A DNA stretch of 6,607 nucleotides from JAWXBM01 sp034440115 (GCA_034440115.1 JAWXBM010000084.1:1-6607); one strand, 5' to 3'. Numbered from the stretch's first letter, positions 1 to 6,190 are shown. Notes: generated from the letters alone by a model not told the origin. Program-made: numbers and translations.

Positions 1-51
1 CAGACGCCGGACGGCGTTTACTATCAAGCTGTCACAGCAGTGGCAGCATAA
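1..51 (+). CDS. IS3-family transposase (OrfB), C-terminal end only
   Basis: The frame open from base 1 reads QTPDGVYYQAVTAVAA and stops at TAA 49-51. A stretch of the type RQTPD-VYY followed by a short alanine-rich tail is typical of the extreme C-terminus of IS3-family OrfB integrases, where it follows the RPH-ALG segment (that segment would lie outside the window). The sequence at 74-97, just after the stop, resembles an IS3 terminal repeat and supports the reading. Only 16 codons are visible, so the catalytic DDE domain cannot be checked. The alternative is the tail of an unrelated gene. Confidence 0.5.
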   Translation, partial: QTPDGVYYQAVTAVAA

Positions 52-98
52 CCCGAGGATGCACTTAGCGGGCTGTCCAATAAACGGGGTCCACTTCT
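1..98 (+). mobile_element. Right end of an IS3-family insertion sequence
   Basis: After the transposase tail the sequence contains TGTCCAATAAACGGGGTCC (74-92), then ACTTC. Its complement starts GAAGTGGACCCCG and ends TTGGACA, the general form of IS3-family terminal inverted repeats (TGAAxTGxxCCCC...TGGACA). The usual outer CA dinucleotide is not exactly preserved, so the edge is placed at about 97-98 with a few bases of doubt. Immediately afterwards the amidohydrolase reading frame resumes at the codons DVRSG. The other end of the element and its target duplication lie outside the window. Confidence 0.5.
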
Positions 99-1397
99 GA
101 TGTTCGCTCCGGCACCATCCTGGATGGACAGACTGTACTGATTAGTGATGGAAAGATTAGCAAAATAGCCTCCGCCGACAGTCTGTCGCTCGCGCCCGAA
201 GTGGTGGTCATCGATGGCAAGGGCAAGTTTTTGGCTCCGGGGTTGATGGACATGCATACGCATGTATCGAAGCCCGAGCAACTGGTTGTCAACATGGCTT
301 ACGGAGTGACGACGATACGGGTGATGTGGGGCAATCCGGAAACCCTGGAGTTGCGAGCAGCGGTTCAGGCGAAACGCATTCCTGGTCCGCGGATCATTGC
401 CGCCGGCATGTTGATTGACGGTGAACCACCGTATTGGCCAGGATCGCTGGCGATGACGGGTCCGGCCGCCGCAGATGCCTTGGTGGCGGAGCAGAGGCGC
501 GACGGCTACGATTTCGTGAAAGTCTATAGTCGCCTCACCCCGGAAGTGTTCTCCGCGATTGCTGTGGCCGGGAAAAAGCACGGCATTGAAGTATCGGGGC
601 ATGTTCCACAGGCAATTCACCTCCGCCAGGCAATGGATGCCGGCCTCAAGACTTCGGAGCATTTCATAAGTGTGCTTTGGTCGGTGTTCGCCGACCCGAA
701 CCTGCCGAACCCGGACGTGTCTCCAATGTTTCCGGAAACGGCTGAATTCCTGCGCAGCATTGGTAGCGGCGCAATTGATGTCACGACTTTGGTTGATCCG
801 GAAAAAGTTGCGGTACTTGCCGCCTACGCGGCCGATCAAGACCACTGGTTCGTTCCCACGCACCAGATCATGCGGAACTTCACCGATAAGCCACTGCCGC
901 CGTTTGAAGATGGCGTGCGCTTCCTGACCCAGGAGGAAAGGCTGATTTTGAAGGACGGCGCCATAAGTGAATTCTTCGGCCTCACAGCCGATCAGAAAAA
1001 GGGCGAATCCATGCTGTACACAGTGAGATCGGAAGTACTTCGGGCATTTTACGAGGCTGGAGCGAAAATCATGGTGGGCACTGATCAGCAGACCATGGTT
1101 GGGTTGGCCACGGTAGGCGAAATGAAAGCACTTCGTGACGTGGGAATGAGCAATGCGGACGTTTTGCGGGCCGCCACCATGGAATTGGCAAATTATCTCG
1201 GTCGCAGCGGCGAACTCGGCGAGCTTAGGGAGGGGGCAGTAGCCGATCTGATTCTGATCGGTGGCAACCCCTTGCAGGACCTCAACGCCCTGGGCCATAT
1301 CTTTGGTGTGATGACCGAGGGCATTTGGTACGATCGCCTAGAACTGGATCGTATGCTGGAGGAAGTGGCAACGAAGTCGGCTGGCGGGACTCATTAA
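99..1397 (+). CDS. Imidazolonepropionase-like metal-dependent amidohydrolase, 5' truncated
   Basis: This is a TIM-barrel hydrolase of the COG1228 group, which cleaves amide or ester bonds with one or two divalent metals; the substrate is not identifiable. The frame is open from 84 (TAA at 81-83), but family-like sequence begins at 99 with DVRSGTILDGQTVLISDGKI, the second half of the usual N-terminal beta-sandwich strand pair. The first plausible start in this frame is GTG at 201. Counted from that codon, the metal ligands are all present: HTH (19-21), Lys107 in DFVKVYS (usually carboxylated), His134 in SGHVP, His154 in SEHF and Asp295 in GTD. The C-terminal ADLILIGGNPLQD segment closes the sandwich. 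The signal or anchor segment and first strand, perhaps 40-60 residues, are missing, and the IS3-like end lies exactly at that point. No ribosome-binding site is evident before 201. I regard it as a truncated, probably non-functional gene with an intact core. It resembles the gene at 4149-5708 throughout. Confidence 0.85.
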   Translation, partial: DVRSGTILDGQTVLISDGKISKIASADSLSLAPEVVVIDGKGKFLAPGLMDMHTHVSKPEQLVVNMAYGVTTIRVMWGNPETLELRAAVQAKRIPGPRIIAAGMLIDGEPPYWPGSLAMTGPAAADALVAEQRRDGYDFVKVYSRLTPEVFSAIAVAGKKHGIEVSGHVPQAIHLRQAMDAGLKTSEHFISVLWSVFADPNLPNPDVSPMFPETAEFLRSIGSGAIDVTTLVDPEKVAVLAAYAADQDHWFVPTHQIMRNFTDKPLPPFEDGVRFLTQEERLILKDGAISEFFGLTADQKKGESMLYTVRSEVLRAFYEAGAKIMVGTDQQTMVGLATVGEMKALRDVGMSNADVLRAATMELANYLGRSGELGELREGAVADLILIGGNPLQDLNALGHIFGVMTEGIWYDRLELDRMLEEVATKSAGGTH

Positions 1398-1450
1398 AGA
1401 AACTCTGAATAAATCAGCGATTTCTTAAGTAGAAACGTGCTGTCAGCTGC

Positions 1451-1472
1451 CCAGATCAGGTGTCCAGATCAG
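1451..1472. repeat. Short direct repeat CCAGATCAG x2 between genes
   Basis: CCAGATCAG occurs at 1451-1459 and again at 1464-1472, flanked on both sides by CAGCTG-type sequence. It lies in the 154-base gap before the membrane protein gene and could be a regulator half-site pair. The units are short enough that chance is a real alternative. I see no convincing promoter or terminator in the rest of this gap. Confidence 0.25.
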
Positions 1473-1551
1473 CTGGTTGTCGTGGTACCTTAACATCACT
1501 TGACTACACAATTTGGGAGTATGGAAAGCGTTTACGGTTTTCCCTGATCGC

Positions 1552-2271
1552 ATGAGCAGTAGCAAATCAGACCCATATTCGGCTGCTGGGCTGGCGGCAC
1601 TGCTGGCCGGTCTGCTGCCGATTGCCGCAGCCCACGGCGCTTACCTGCTGAATATCTACAGCAGCAGCGAACTGACAGCCGAATTCGTCTGCATGCCCTA
1701 CCTGGAAGGCTGCGTTTCGATCAGCCGCGCCGCCCGATCTGGGCCTGGTCTGCTACCCTTCCGCTGGGTGACGCTGGCAACGGTGCCGTTGTTGCTGTTG
1801 ACCTGGTGGCACTTGCGCGACTGGCTGGGGAGTTTGCGCATTGGCAAGGACTGCGGCAAAGACCACCGCGCCTCGGCAATGGCCGCACTGGGCATGATCG
1901 GCGCGGTGTTCCTGGTGATCTACATCACCGCATTGGGGAATGAAGGCGACTGGTATGGCTGGCAGCGCCGCTACGGTGTGACCCTGTATTTCGGCGGCAC
2001 GGCGCTGGCCCAATTGTTGCTCGTCTGGATCCTGTGGCCGCTGCGCCGGGCATTGCTGGACGGCCTGTTGCTCCGGCCTGTCACTCTGCTCACCCTGCTG
2101 GTCAGCTTGCAGTGGGCGCTGGGCGTGTTCTCTGCATTCAAAAAGCTGATCTTCGAAGATCCGCTGCTGATCGATCAGATCGAAAACGTCATCGAATGGT
2201 GGTATGCGCTGGCGATGTCACTGGCGTTCCTGGTCATTGCCAGGTTGTTCAGCCATAAAAGGCCCCGATAA
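1552..2271 (+). CDS. Six-helix inner-membrane protein, possibly Frag1/DRAM-like
   Basis: From ATG 1552 this gives 239 residues with about six hydrophobic segments, at roughly 11-35, 69-87, 108-128, 141-163, 176-196 and 216-233. Between helices 1 and 2 is a polar loop with a cysteine pair (Cys47, Cys54) and the stretch CVSISRAARSGPG; near the last helix is QIENVIEWW. A SIS-x-AGR-like loop after helix 1, a six-helix layout and an xEW motif before the last helix are features I associate with Frag1/DRAM/Sfk1 proteins. The family name is therefore an inference and the function is unknown. The C-terminus is basic (HKRPR), suggesting a cytoplasmic end. The frame extends upstream to TTG 1513, but the added 13 residues are not hydrophobic. 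Neither start has a clear Shine-Dalgarno sequence, and ATG is preferred because helix 1 then follows a short polar N-terminus. No frame damage is visible, unlike its neighbours. Confidence 0.75.
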   Translation: MSSSKSDPYSAAGLAALLAGLLPIAAAHGAYLLNIYSSSELTAEFVCMPYLEGCVSISRAARSGPGLLPFRWVTLATVPLLLLTWWHLRDWLGSLRIGKDCGKDHRASAMAALGMIGAVFLVIYITALGNEGDWYGWQRRYGVTLYFGGTALAQLLLVWILWPLRRALLDGLLLRPVTLLTLLVSLQWALGVFSAFKKLIFEDPLLIDQIENVIEWWYALAMSLAFLVIARLFSHKRPR

Positions 2272-2407
2272 GCGGCTTTCAGCAAAGTCATGCAATGATG
2301 GCTTGCAGTCCGGCTGTCCTTGCGGGAATATTTCTGCTCACTGTCTGTTTTGGGAGTCCCTTCGTTGTGTCTGCAGTGTTTTCTGACCCACCCATGAAGC
2401 AGCAAGC

Positions 2408-2650
2408 TTGAACCAGCAAGCTGCAGCCAATCAGGCCAAGCCTGCATCGACCTCCTCCTGGTCGCCGCTGGGAATTCTGGTGTTCCGAATGCTTTGGATC
2501 GCCACCGTGGCTTCCTTCATCGGCACGGCAATGCACGACATCGGTGCCGGTTAGCTGATGACCACGTTGTCACCGACTCCGATGATGGTTGCGCTGGTGC
2601 AGACCGCCACTTCGCTGCCGATTTTTTTGCGGGCCTTACCTGCTGCGTCA
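2408..2650 (+). pseudogene. MFS_3/EntS-type exporter, N-terminal remnant with nonsense codon
   Basis: Read from TTG 2408, the frame gives a polar leader, then WSPLGILVFRMLWIATVA, SFIGTAMHDIGAG, a TAG at 2552-2554, and LMTTLSPTPMMVALVQ followed by TATSLPIFLRALPA. This is the well-conserved start of transporters of the MFS_3 (DUF894, enterobactin exporter-like) family, covering helix 1, the GAGWLMT loop and helix 2. Intact members have a tryptophan where the TAG stands, so TGG to TAG is the simplest lesion. Beyond about 2645 the family sequence (GALADIVDRR) is no longer readable in this frame; a degenerate trace may run on to about 2680 in a shifted frame. The sequence then passes into the IS4-type transposase. 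The remaining roughly 80 percent of the transporter is not in the window. The true start codon is uncertain; an ATG at 2394 is in another frame. Confidence 0.8.
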
Positions 2651-4015
2651 GCAACATCATCGTGTCAACGCCTATCGAGCCAGCAGCGATAGTTATAGTT
2701 GTTTCAATCTATTAACCAGTGATGCACTGCTGGACGCCGTCGAGGGTTTGCTACGCAAGCACCGGGAGCGCCTTTATCCACCCACGGAAACGCTGTCGAT
2801 GTTTCTCGCCCAAGCCATGAGCGCCGATCGCTCGTGCCAGAACAGTGTCAATCAAGCCGCGATGCACCGGTTGGCCACAGGTCTGCGTACCGGCAGCCTG
2901 TTGACGGGGGGCTAGTGTCGAGCCCGGCAACGCTTGCCATTGAACCTGGTTTCGAGTCTCACGCACTACCTCGGCGAATTGATTGACCAGCAGATACCCG
3001 AGCAATGGCGCTGGCAGGGACGGCCCGTGCGTATCGTTGATGGCACCACCGTGACCATGCCCGATACGCCGGCCAATCAAGCTGCCTTTCCGCAGCAGCG
3101 CGGTCAGACGCCCCGACTGGGCTTTCCGATCTGTCGCGTGGTCGGGATAACCTGCCTGTCCAGTGGCGCGCTATTGGATGCGGCGATCGGGCGTTTCAAT
3201 GGCAAGGGGGGTGATGAACAGACGCTGTTGCGCACTTTGCAGGATACCTTTCAAGCCGGTGATGTGGTCCTGGGGGATGCGTTTTTTGCCACCTATTTCT
3301 TCATTGCCGAGATGCAGGCTAAAGGGGTTGATATCTTGATGGAGCAGCACGGCTCGCGACGCCGCAGTACGGACTTTAGGCGTGGCCAGCAGCTGGGTCA
3401 CCGGGACCATGCGCTGAGTATAGACAAACCCAAAATTCGTCCGCATTGGATGAGTGAAGCACACTATGCCGCAGCGCCAACCTCCATCGTGGTGCGGGAA
3501 TGCCAGGTGGCTGGCAAAATCATGGTCACCACCCTGCAATGCCCGAAAACCGCACCCAAAGCCGCCTTGAAAGCCCTCTATAAAAGCCGGTGGAATGTCG
3601 AACTGGATATCCGCCACATCAAAGAAACCATGGGCATGAACATCCTCAGTTGTAAGACGCCTGATATGGCCATCAAGGAGATCTGGGTCTACCTGTTAGC
3701 CTATAACCTGATCCGCTTGATGATGGCGTAATCGGCGCTATTGGTTGACATCGCGCCGCGATGCATTAGCTTCAAACACTGTTTGCAGTTGTGGTTGGTG
3801 TGCGTGCAAAAGTTCGATATATAGGAGCCGGAACAGGGGACGGCGCTCCTGTGTTAATGTCACAGCAACGGGTTGGCAAACGCCCTGGTCGCATCGAACC
3901 ACGTGCGGTTAAGCGAAGACCCAAAGCGTTTCCACTGTTAACCGAACGCAGAGACGCAGCACGCGAAAGAGTGAGACAATATGGTCAGCCGAGGAAGCTT
4001 AAGTAAGTGCCATTC
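2650..4015 (+). mobile_element. Decayed IS4-family insertion sequence
   Basis: The element is defined by its broken transposase gene. The left edge lies somewhere between about 2640 and 2690, where exporter sequence gives way to transposase sequence. The right edge is placed shortly after the transposase stop at 4006. I could not match terminal inverted repeats or a target duplication at the two edges, so the copy may be truncated at its 5' side. Its damaged gene means it can no longer move by itself. Confidence 0.6.
2673..4006 (+). pseudogene. IS4-family DDE transposase, broken by two stops and a frameshift
   Basis: One frame carries the protein from about SDSYSCFNLLTSDALLDAVE (near 2686) to 3822. 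Catalytic residues are recognisable: Asp in VDGTTVTMPD (3039-3041), Asp in LGDAFFATYF (codon 3276), and the IS4 signature Y-x2-R-x3-E-x6-K in YKSRWNVELDIRHIK (Glu codon 3600). The lesions can be traced. TAG at 2913-2915 sits in LTGG-stop-CRARQRLP, where the family has tyrosine (GAYCRARQRLP). TAA at 3729-3731 follows LIRLMMA, where a CAA glutamine codon is likely, since family-like sequence (SALLVDIAPRCISFKHCLQL) continues in frame to TAG 3822-3824. The C-terminus (QQRVGKRPGRIEPR to QPRKLK, stop at 4004-4006) is in a different frame, implying an indel at about 3825-3862. Some N-terminal residues may also be lost at the junction with the exporter remnant. Confidence 0.85.
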
Positions 4016-4026
4016 AGGTCCGACCC
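4015..4026 (+). repeat. CAGGTCCGACCC repeat, copy 1
   Basis: CAGGTCCGACCC occurs here, just beyond the transposase stop, and again at 6144-6155 in the same orientation. It is one of three repeat families found on both sides of the second amidohydrolase gene. Confidence 0.55.
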
Positions 4027-4035
4027 TGAAAATTC

Positions 4036-4080
4036 CTCAAGAAAACGCTTGATCCAGGGGCGGCGTCCATATATGTCCGG
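4036..4080 (+). repeat. 45-bp direct repeat, copy 1
   Basis: This block starts ctcaagaaaacgcttgat, continues through caggggcggcgtcc and ends atatatgtccgg. It recurs at 5986-6030 with a single difference (C versus T at the 19th base). Similarity continues past both ends with indels: ccctgaaaa lies upstream of each copy, and a gcttttt/gcttttg stretch lies downstream, where copy 1 has an extra atatttgccgg. Each copy contains a small hairpin, TCAAG-6-CTTGA. It is non-coding and probably belongs to a dispersed genomic repeat family. Confidence 0.9.
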
Positions 4081-4116
4081 ATATTTGCCGGGCTTTTTGC
4101 CGACGTCTGGCACTTG

Positions 4117-4128
4117 ACTCTGACCCCA
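4117..4128 (+). repeat. ACTCTGACCCCA repeat
   Basis: ACTCTGACCCCA lies 21 bases before the start of the second amidohydrolase and is repeated exactly at 5784-5795 in the right arm of the inverted repeat after that gene. The TCTGACCCC motif is a common intergenic repeat in proteobacterial genomes and is often found around REP-associated or other small transposons; that link is general knowledge, not shown here. Confidence 0.6.
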
Positions 4129-4148
4129 TTGCTTTAAAGAATTGCGCA

Positions 4149-5708
4149 ATGAAAAAGAAAACCAACCGTTTTGTGCGTTACCTGAAGGTTTTGGGGATAC
4201 TTCTGGCGCTGGCCACAGGGGTGTTTTTTACCGGGGTTATTTGGCCGTTAACCACGCCCGAAGCTGTTACTGCACCGGCGCGGTTGCTGCTCACCAATGT
4301 GGCGGTGGTTGATGTCGAGTCGGGGAATATCAGCAGTGGCCAATCGATACTGATTGAGAATGGCCAGATTGCCGAAGTTGGGGCGAACATTCCTGCAGAA
4401 GGCATAGCGCAGGTGAACGGGCATGGCCGGTTTGCCATTCCTGGAATGTTTGATATGCATGCGCACAGTATCAAGATGGCGCCTTCACTGACACATCCTC
4501 TGTTCGTGGCAGCCGGTGTCACTGCAATCCGCGACATGGGAGGCTGCATTGGCGAAACAGACGCCTGGGTGGCCTGCGTTGAAGACAAACGGCGCTGGAA
4601 CGAAATGGTCCAGGATGGCCGAATGGTGGGGCCGCGTTATGACCAGGTCACCAGCCTGGCGATTAATGGTGGCAGCGAAATCCCGGATGGCAGCGACAAG
4701 AACCTCGGTGCTGCCTCCAAAGAAAGTGCAAGGCAACGCGTCCAGTTCGACAAGGCGCGCGGAATCGACTTCCTGAAGACTTACACCCTGCTGCCGCGCG
4801 AGGGCTACTTTGCCTTGGCCGAGGCGGCGCAGAAGGAAAGCATGTACCTGGCGGGACATCTACCCTTGTCGGTCAGCGCACTTGAGGCCGTGAATGCGGG
4901 CCAGCGCAGCTTCGAGCATGCTTTACTGTTCATCTGGGAGTGCTACCCGGGCATGGAGTCGCTGCGTGGCAGCAGCAATGTCCGCATGCTGTATACCAAT
5001 GAGATGCGTTCCAAGATGATGGCTGAACATGATCCAGCGCGGTGCGCCGAACTGCACCAGGCCATGGTCGCTGCGGAGGTTGCCTTTGTGCCCACCCATA
5101 CCACGCGAAAACTAGACGCATACGCGGCCGACGAGGAGTTCACCTCTGACGAACGCCTGAAGTTCATTCCCGCACCTTTGCGCATGCTCTGGCTGGAGGA
5201 CGCCGCCAACATGACACAACGTGCCGGTGATGGTGGAGCCGAAAGTTACCGTGAGTTCTATGAATTTGGAATCAGGCAGACCGGCATAGCGCATGAGGCC
5301 GGTGTAAGCATCCTGGCGGGCACGGATGCTCCGGACAGCTTTGCTTTTCCTGGCACGGGCCTGCACGACGAACTGGAACACCTGGCGCAAGCTGGCCTCT
5401 CCCCGCTTGATAGCCTCCGTGCGACGACCCTGGCCCCTGCTCGGTTTTTGGGGCTTCAGGAAAAAGCCGGTGTGATCCAGGCTGGCGCGCGAGCTGATAT
5501 CGTGCTGCTTAAGGCCAATCCGCTGGCAGACATTAGCGCGGTACGCGATGTTGACGCCGTCGTTCTGGCAGGAGCCTACTACGATCGCTCAGCGCTGGAT
5601 CGAATGCTGGCAGACGTCGAACGTGCAGCAGGAAGCTGGTCAATGTGGCCGAAATTCGTGTGGCAGATTCTCAGAAGCCCCATCATGAAAAAACAATTCG
5701 CCGACTAA
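4149..5708 (+). CDS. Membrane-anchored imidazolonepropionase-like amidohydrolase
   Basis: This is a complete 519-residue metal-dependent hydrolase of the COG1228 group. The N-terminus MKKKTNRFVRYLK followed by a hydrophobic stretch (about 14-33) looks like an uncleaved signal anchor, placing the catalytic part in the periplasm. The beta-sandwich strand (about 45-78, LLLTNVAVVDVESG) precedes the barrel. Metal ligands are visible: His104 and His106 in FDMHAHS, Lys210 in DFLKTYT, His237 in AGHLP, His257 in FEHAL and Asp393 in AGTD. The C-terminal sandwich half includes ADIVLLKANPLADIS. Family members act on cyclic amides or small peptides, and the substrate here cannot be read from sequence. About 20 extra residues at the C-terminus (SMWPKFVWQILRSPIMKK) form a basic, possibly amphipathic tail. 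ATG 4149 is chosen because it begins the charged anchor segment; the Shine-Dalgarno sequence is weak (TAAAGA). The gene stands alone between repeats and no partner is co-oriented within 1 kb downstream. Confidence 0.9.
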   Translation: MKKKTNRFVRYLKVLGILLALATGVFFTGVIWPLTTPEAVTAPARLLLTNVAVVDVESGNISSGQSILIENGQIAEVGANIPAEGIAQVNGHGRFAIPGMFDMHAHSIKMAPSLTHPLFVAAGVTAIRDMGGCIGETDAWVACVEDKRRWNEMVQDGRMVGPRYDQVTSLAINGGSEIPDGSDKNLGAASKESARQRVQFDKARGIDFLKTYTLLPREGYFALAEAAQKESMYLAGHLPLSVSALEAVNAGQRSFEHALLFIWECYPGMESLRGSSNVRMLYTNEMRSKMMAEHDPARCAELHQAMVAAEVAFVPTHTTRKLDAYAADEEFTSDERLKFIPAPLRMLWLEDAANMTQRAGDGGAESYREFYEFGIRQTGIAHEAGVSILAGTDAPDSFAFPGTGLHDELEHLAQAGLSPLDSLRATTLAPARFLGLQEKAGVIQAGARADIVLLKANPLADISAVRDVDAVVLAGAYYDRSALDRMLADVERAAGSWSMWPKFVWQILRSPIMKKQFAD

Positions 5709-5735
5709 CAAAAGCAGAGACACCCACCAAGATAA

Positions 5736-5796
5736 TTGGGGTCAATCCAGAGTAAAAACCAATAGAGAAATGGGCGGATTTTTACTCTGACCCCAA
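5736..5796. repeat. Imperfect inverted repeat, GGGGTCA...TGACCCC type
   Basis: The left arm (5736-5760) reads ttggggtca, atcca, gagtaaaaacc. The right arm (5776-5796) is ggatttttactctgacc followed by ccaa, whose complement is ttggggtcagagtaaaaatc plus c. The arms match apart from a 4-5 base insertion on the left and one substitution, around a 15-base loop. It begins 28 bases after the amidohydrolase stop. It could fold in the transcript and act as a 3' stabiliser or weak terminator, though there is no T-run after it. It could equally be a small non-autonomous transposable repeat. Confidence 0.75.
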
Positions 5797-5823
5797 ATAT
5801 TCCGTCTATCACTCCTTCTGCGC

Positions 5824-5845
5824 TCCTGCTTTAGCTTCAGCAGGA
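5824..5845. repeat. Small hairpin TCCTGCT-8-AGCAGGA
   Basis: TCCTGCT at 5824-5830 pairs perfectly with AGCAGGA at 5839-5845 across an 8-base loop. No T-run follows it on either strand, so it is not a standard Rho-independent terminator. It lies 28 bases after the preceding inverted repeat and may be part of the same repeat unit. Confidence 0.4.
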
Positions 5846-5868
5846 AGTAGGGTTACACGTGGGGCAAT

Positions 5869-5921
5869 ATTGGATGCAAATACCGGGGGTTAGTGGTTCA
5901 CTTTTGGGTGCAAATCAACAT
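5869..5921. mobile_element. Possible IS21-type terminal sequence remnant
   Basis: GGTTCACTTTTGGGTGCAAA followed by TCAACA lies near 5895-5920. Its complement (TGTTGATTTGCACCC, then AAAAGTGAACC) resembles the ends I associate with IS21-family elements, which also carry several copies of a terminal repeat. A second, degenerate copy (TTGGATGCAAATA, 5870-5882, versus TTGGGTGCAAATC, 5904-5916) fits that pattern. No IstA or IstB coding sequence is present, so at most this is an end fragment. Confidence 0.3.
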
Positions 5922-5985
5922 CAAAAGGCCTTCAGGGTAAGGAGGAACTCACTGGCCCTGAAAAAGTCGGTACAAGACCAAAACG

Positions 5986-6030
5986 CTCAAGAAAACGCTT
6001 GATTCAGGGGCGGCGTCCATATATGTCCGG
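5986..6030 (+). repeat. 45-bp direct repeat, copy 2
   Basis: This is the second copy of the block at 4036-4080, in the same orientation, with one substitution (T at 6004 instead of C). It lacks the 11-base atatttgccgg found just after copy 1, so the following gcttttg comes immediately. The copies are exactly 1,950 bases apart and enclose the intact amidohydrolase gene. Confidence 0.9.
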
Positions 6031-6143
6031 GCTTTTGTTTGGCTCTCGGGTTAGAAACGCCAAAATAACCTCAAAATGGATGGTTTAAGACGCAATCCTC
6101 GTCGATTCTGACTCGTACATTCTATGTATTACAGTGAGTTATG

Positions 6144-6155
6144 CAGGTCCGACCC
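6144..6155 (+). repeat. CAGGTCCGACCC repeat, copy 2
   Basis: This is an exact copy of the 12 bases at 4015-4026, here running into the 12-bp tandem repeat. As on the left side, it lies outside the 45-bp repeat relative to the amidohydrolase gene. Confidence 0.55.
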
Positions 6156-6190
6156 CGCCACCAGCCCCGCCACCAGCGCCGCCACCAGGC
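6155..6190 (+). repeat. Three-unit 12-bp tandem repeat (CCGCCACCAGCS)
   Basis: Units at 6155-6166, 6167-6178 and 6179-6190 are CCGCCACCAGCC, CCGCCACCAGCG and CCGCCACCAGGC. Read in the frame of base 6155 they encode PPPA-PPPA-PPPG, and the frame ends at TAA 6212-6214. This could be the remnant of a proline-rich C-terminal tail, but there is no recognisable protein before it, so I list it only as a repeat. Confidence 0.8.

Noticed and set aside
24..1298. A 424-codon open frame on the minus strand opposite the first amidohydrolase.
   Set aside because: Its translation shows no family-like motifs and is rich in His, Arg and Gln, as expected from the complement of a GC-rich gene. The plus strand carries a clear catalytic signature.
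1500..1525. TTGACT at 1500 with TATGGA at 1520 as a promoter for the membrane protein.
   Set aside because: The 14-base spacing is too short for a normal sigma-70 promoter.
2394..2411. ATG at 2394 as the start of the exporter remnant.
   Set aside because: It is in a different frame and reaches TGA after five codons. TTG 2408 is in the correct frame, though the original start may have been lost.
3171..3617. A minus-strand open frame of 148 codons inside the transposase.
   Set aside because: It is a shadow of the DDE transposase coding strand, with no recognisable domain.
4114..4140. A possible promoter, TTGACT at 4114 with TAAAGA at 4135, before the second amidohydrolase.
   Set aside because: The spacing is only 15 bases, the -10 match is poor, and transcription would start almost at the start codon. 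TTGACT here also overlaps the TCTGACCCC repeat.
4036..6030. The 45-bp direct repeats as a two-unit CRISPR array or integron attC pair.
   Set aside because: The spacing is about 1.95 kb with a full gene between, there are no short spacers, and neither copy shows attC core sites or a nearby integrase.
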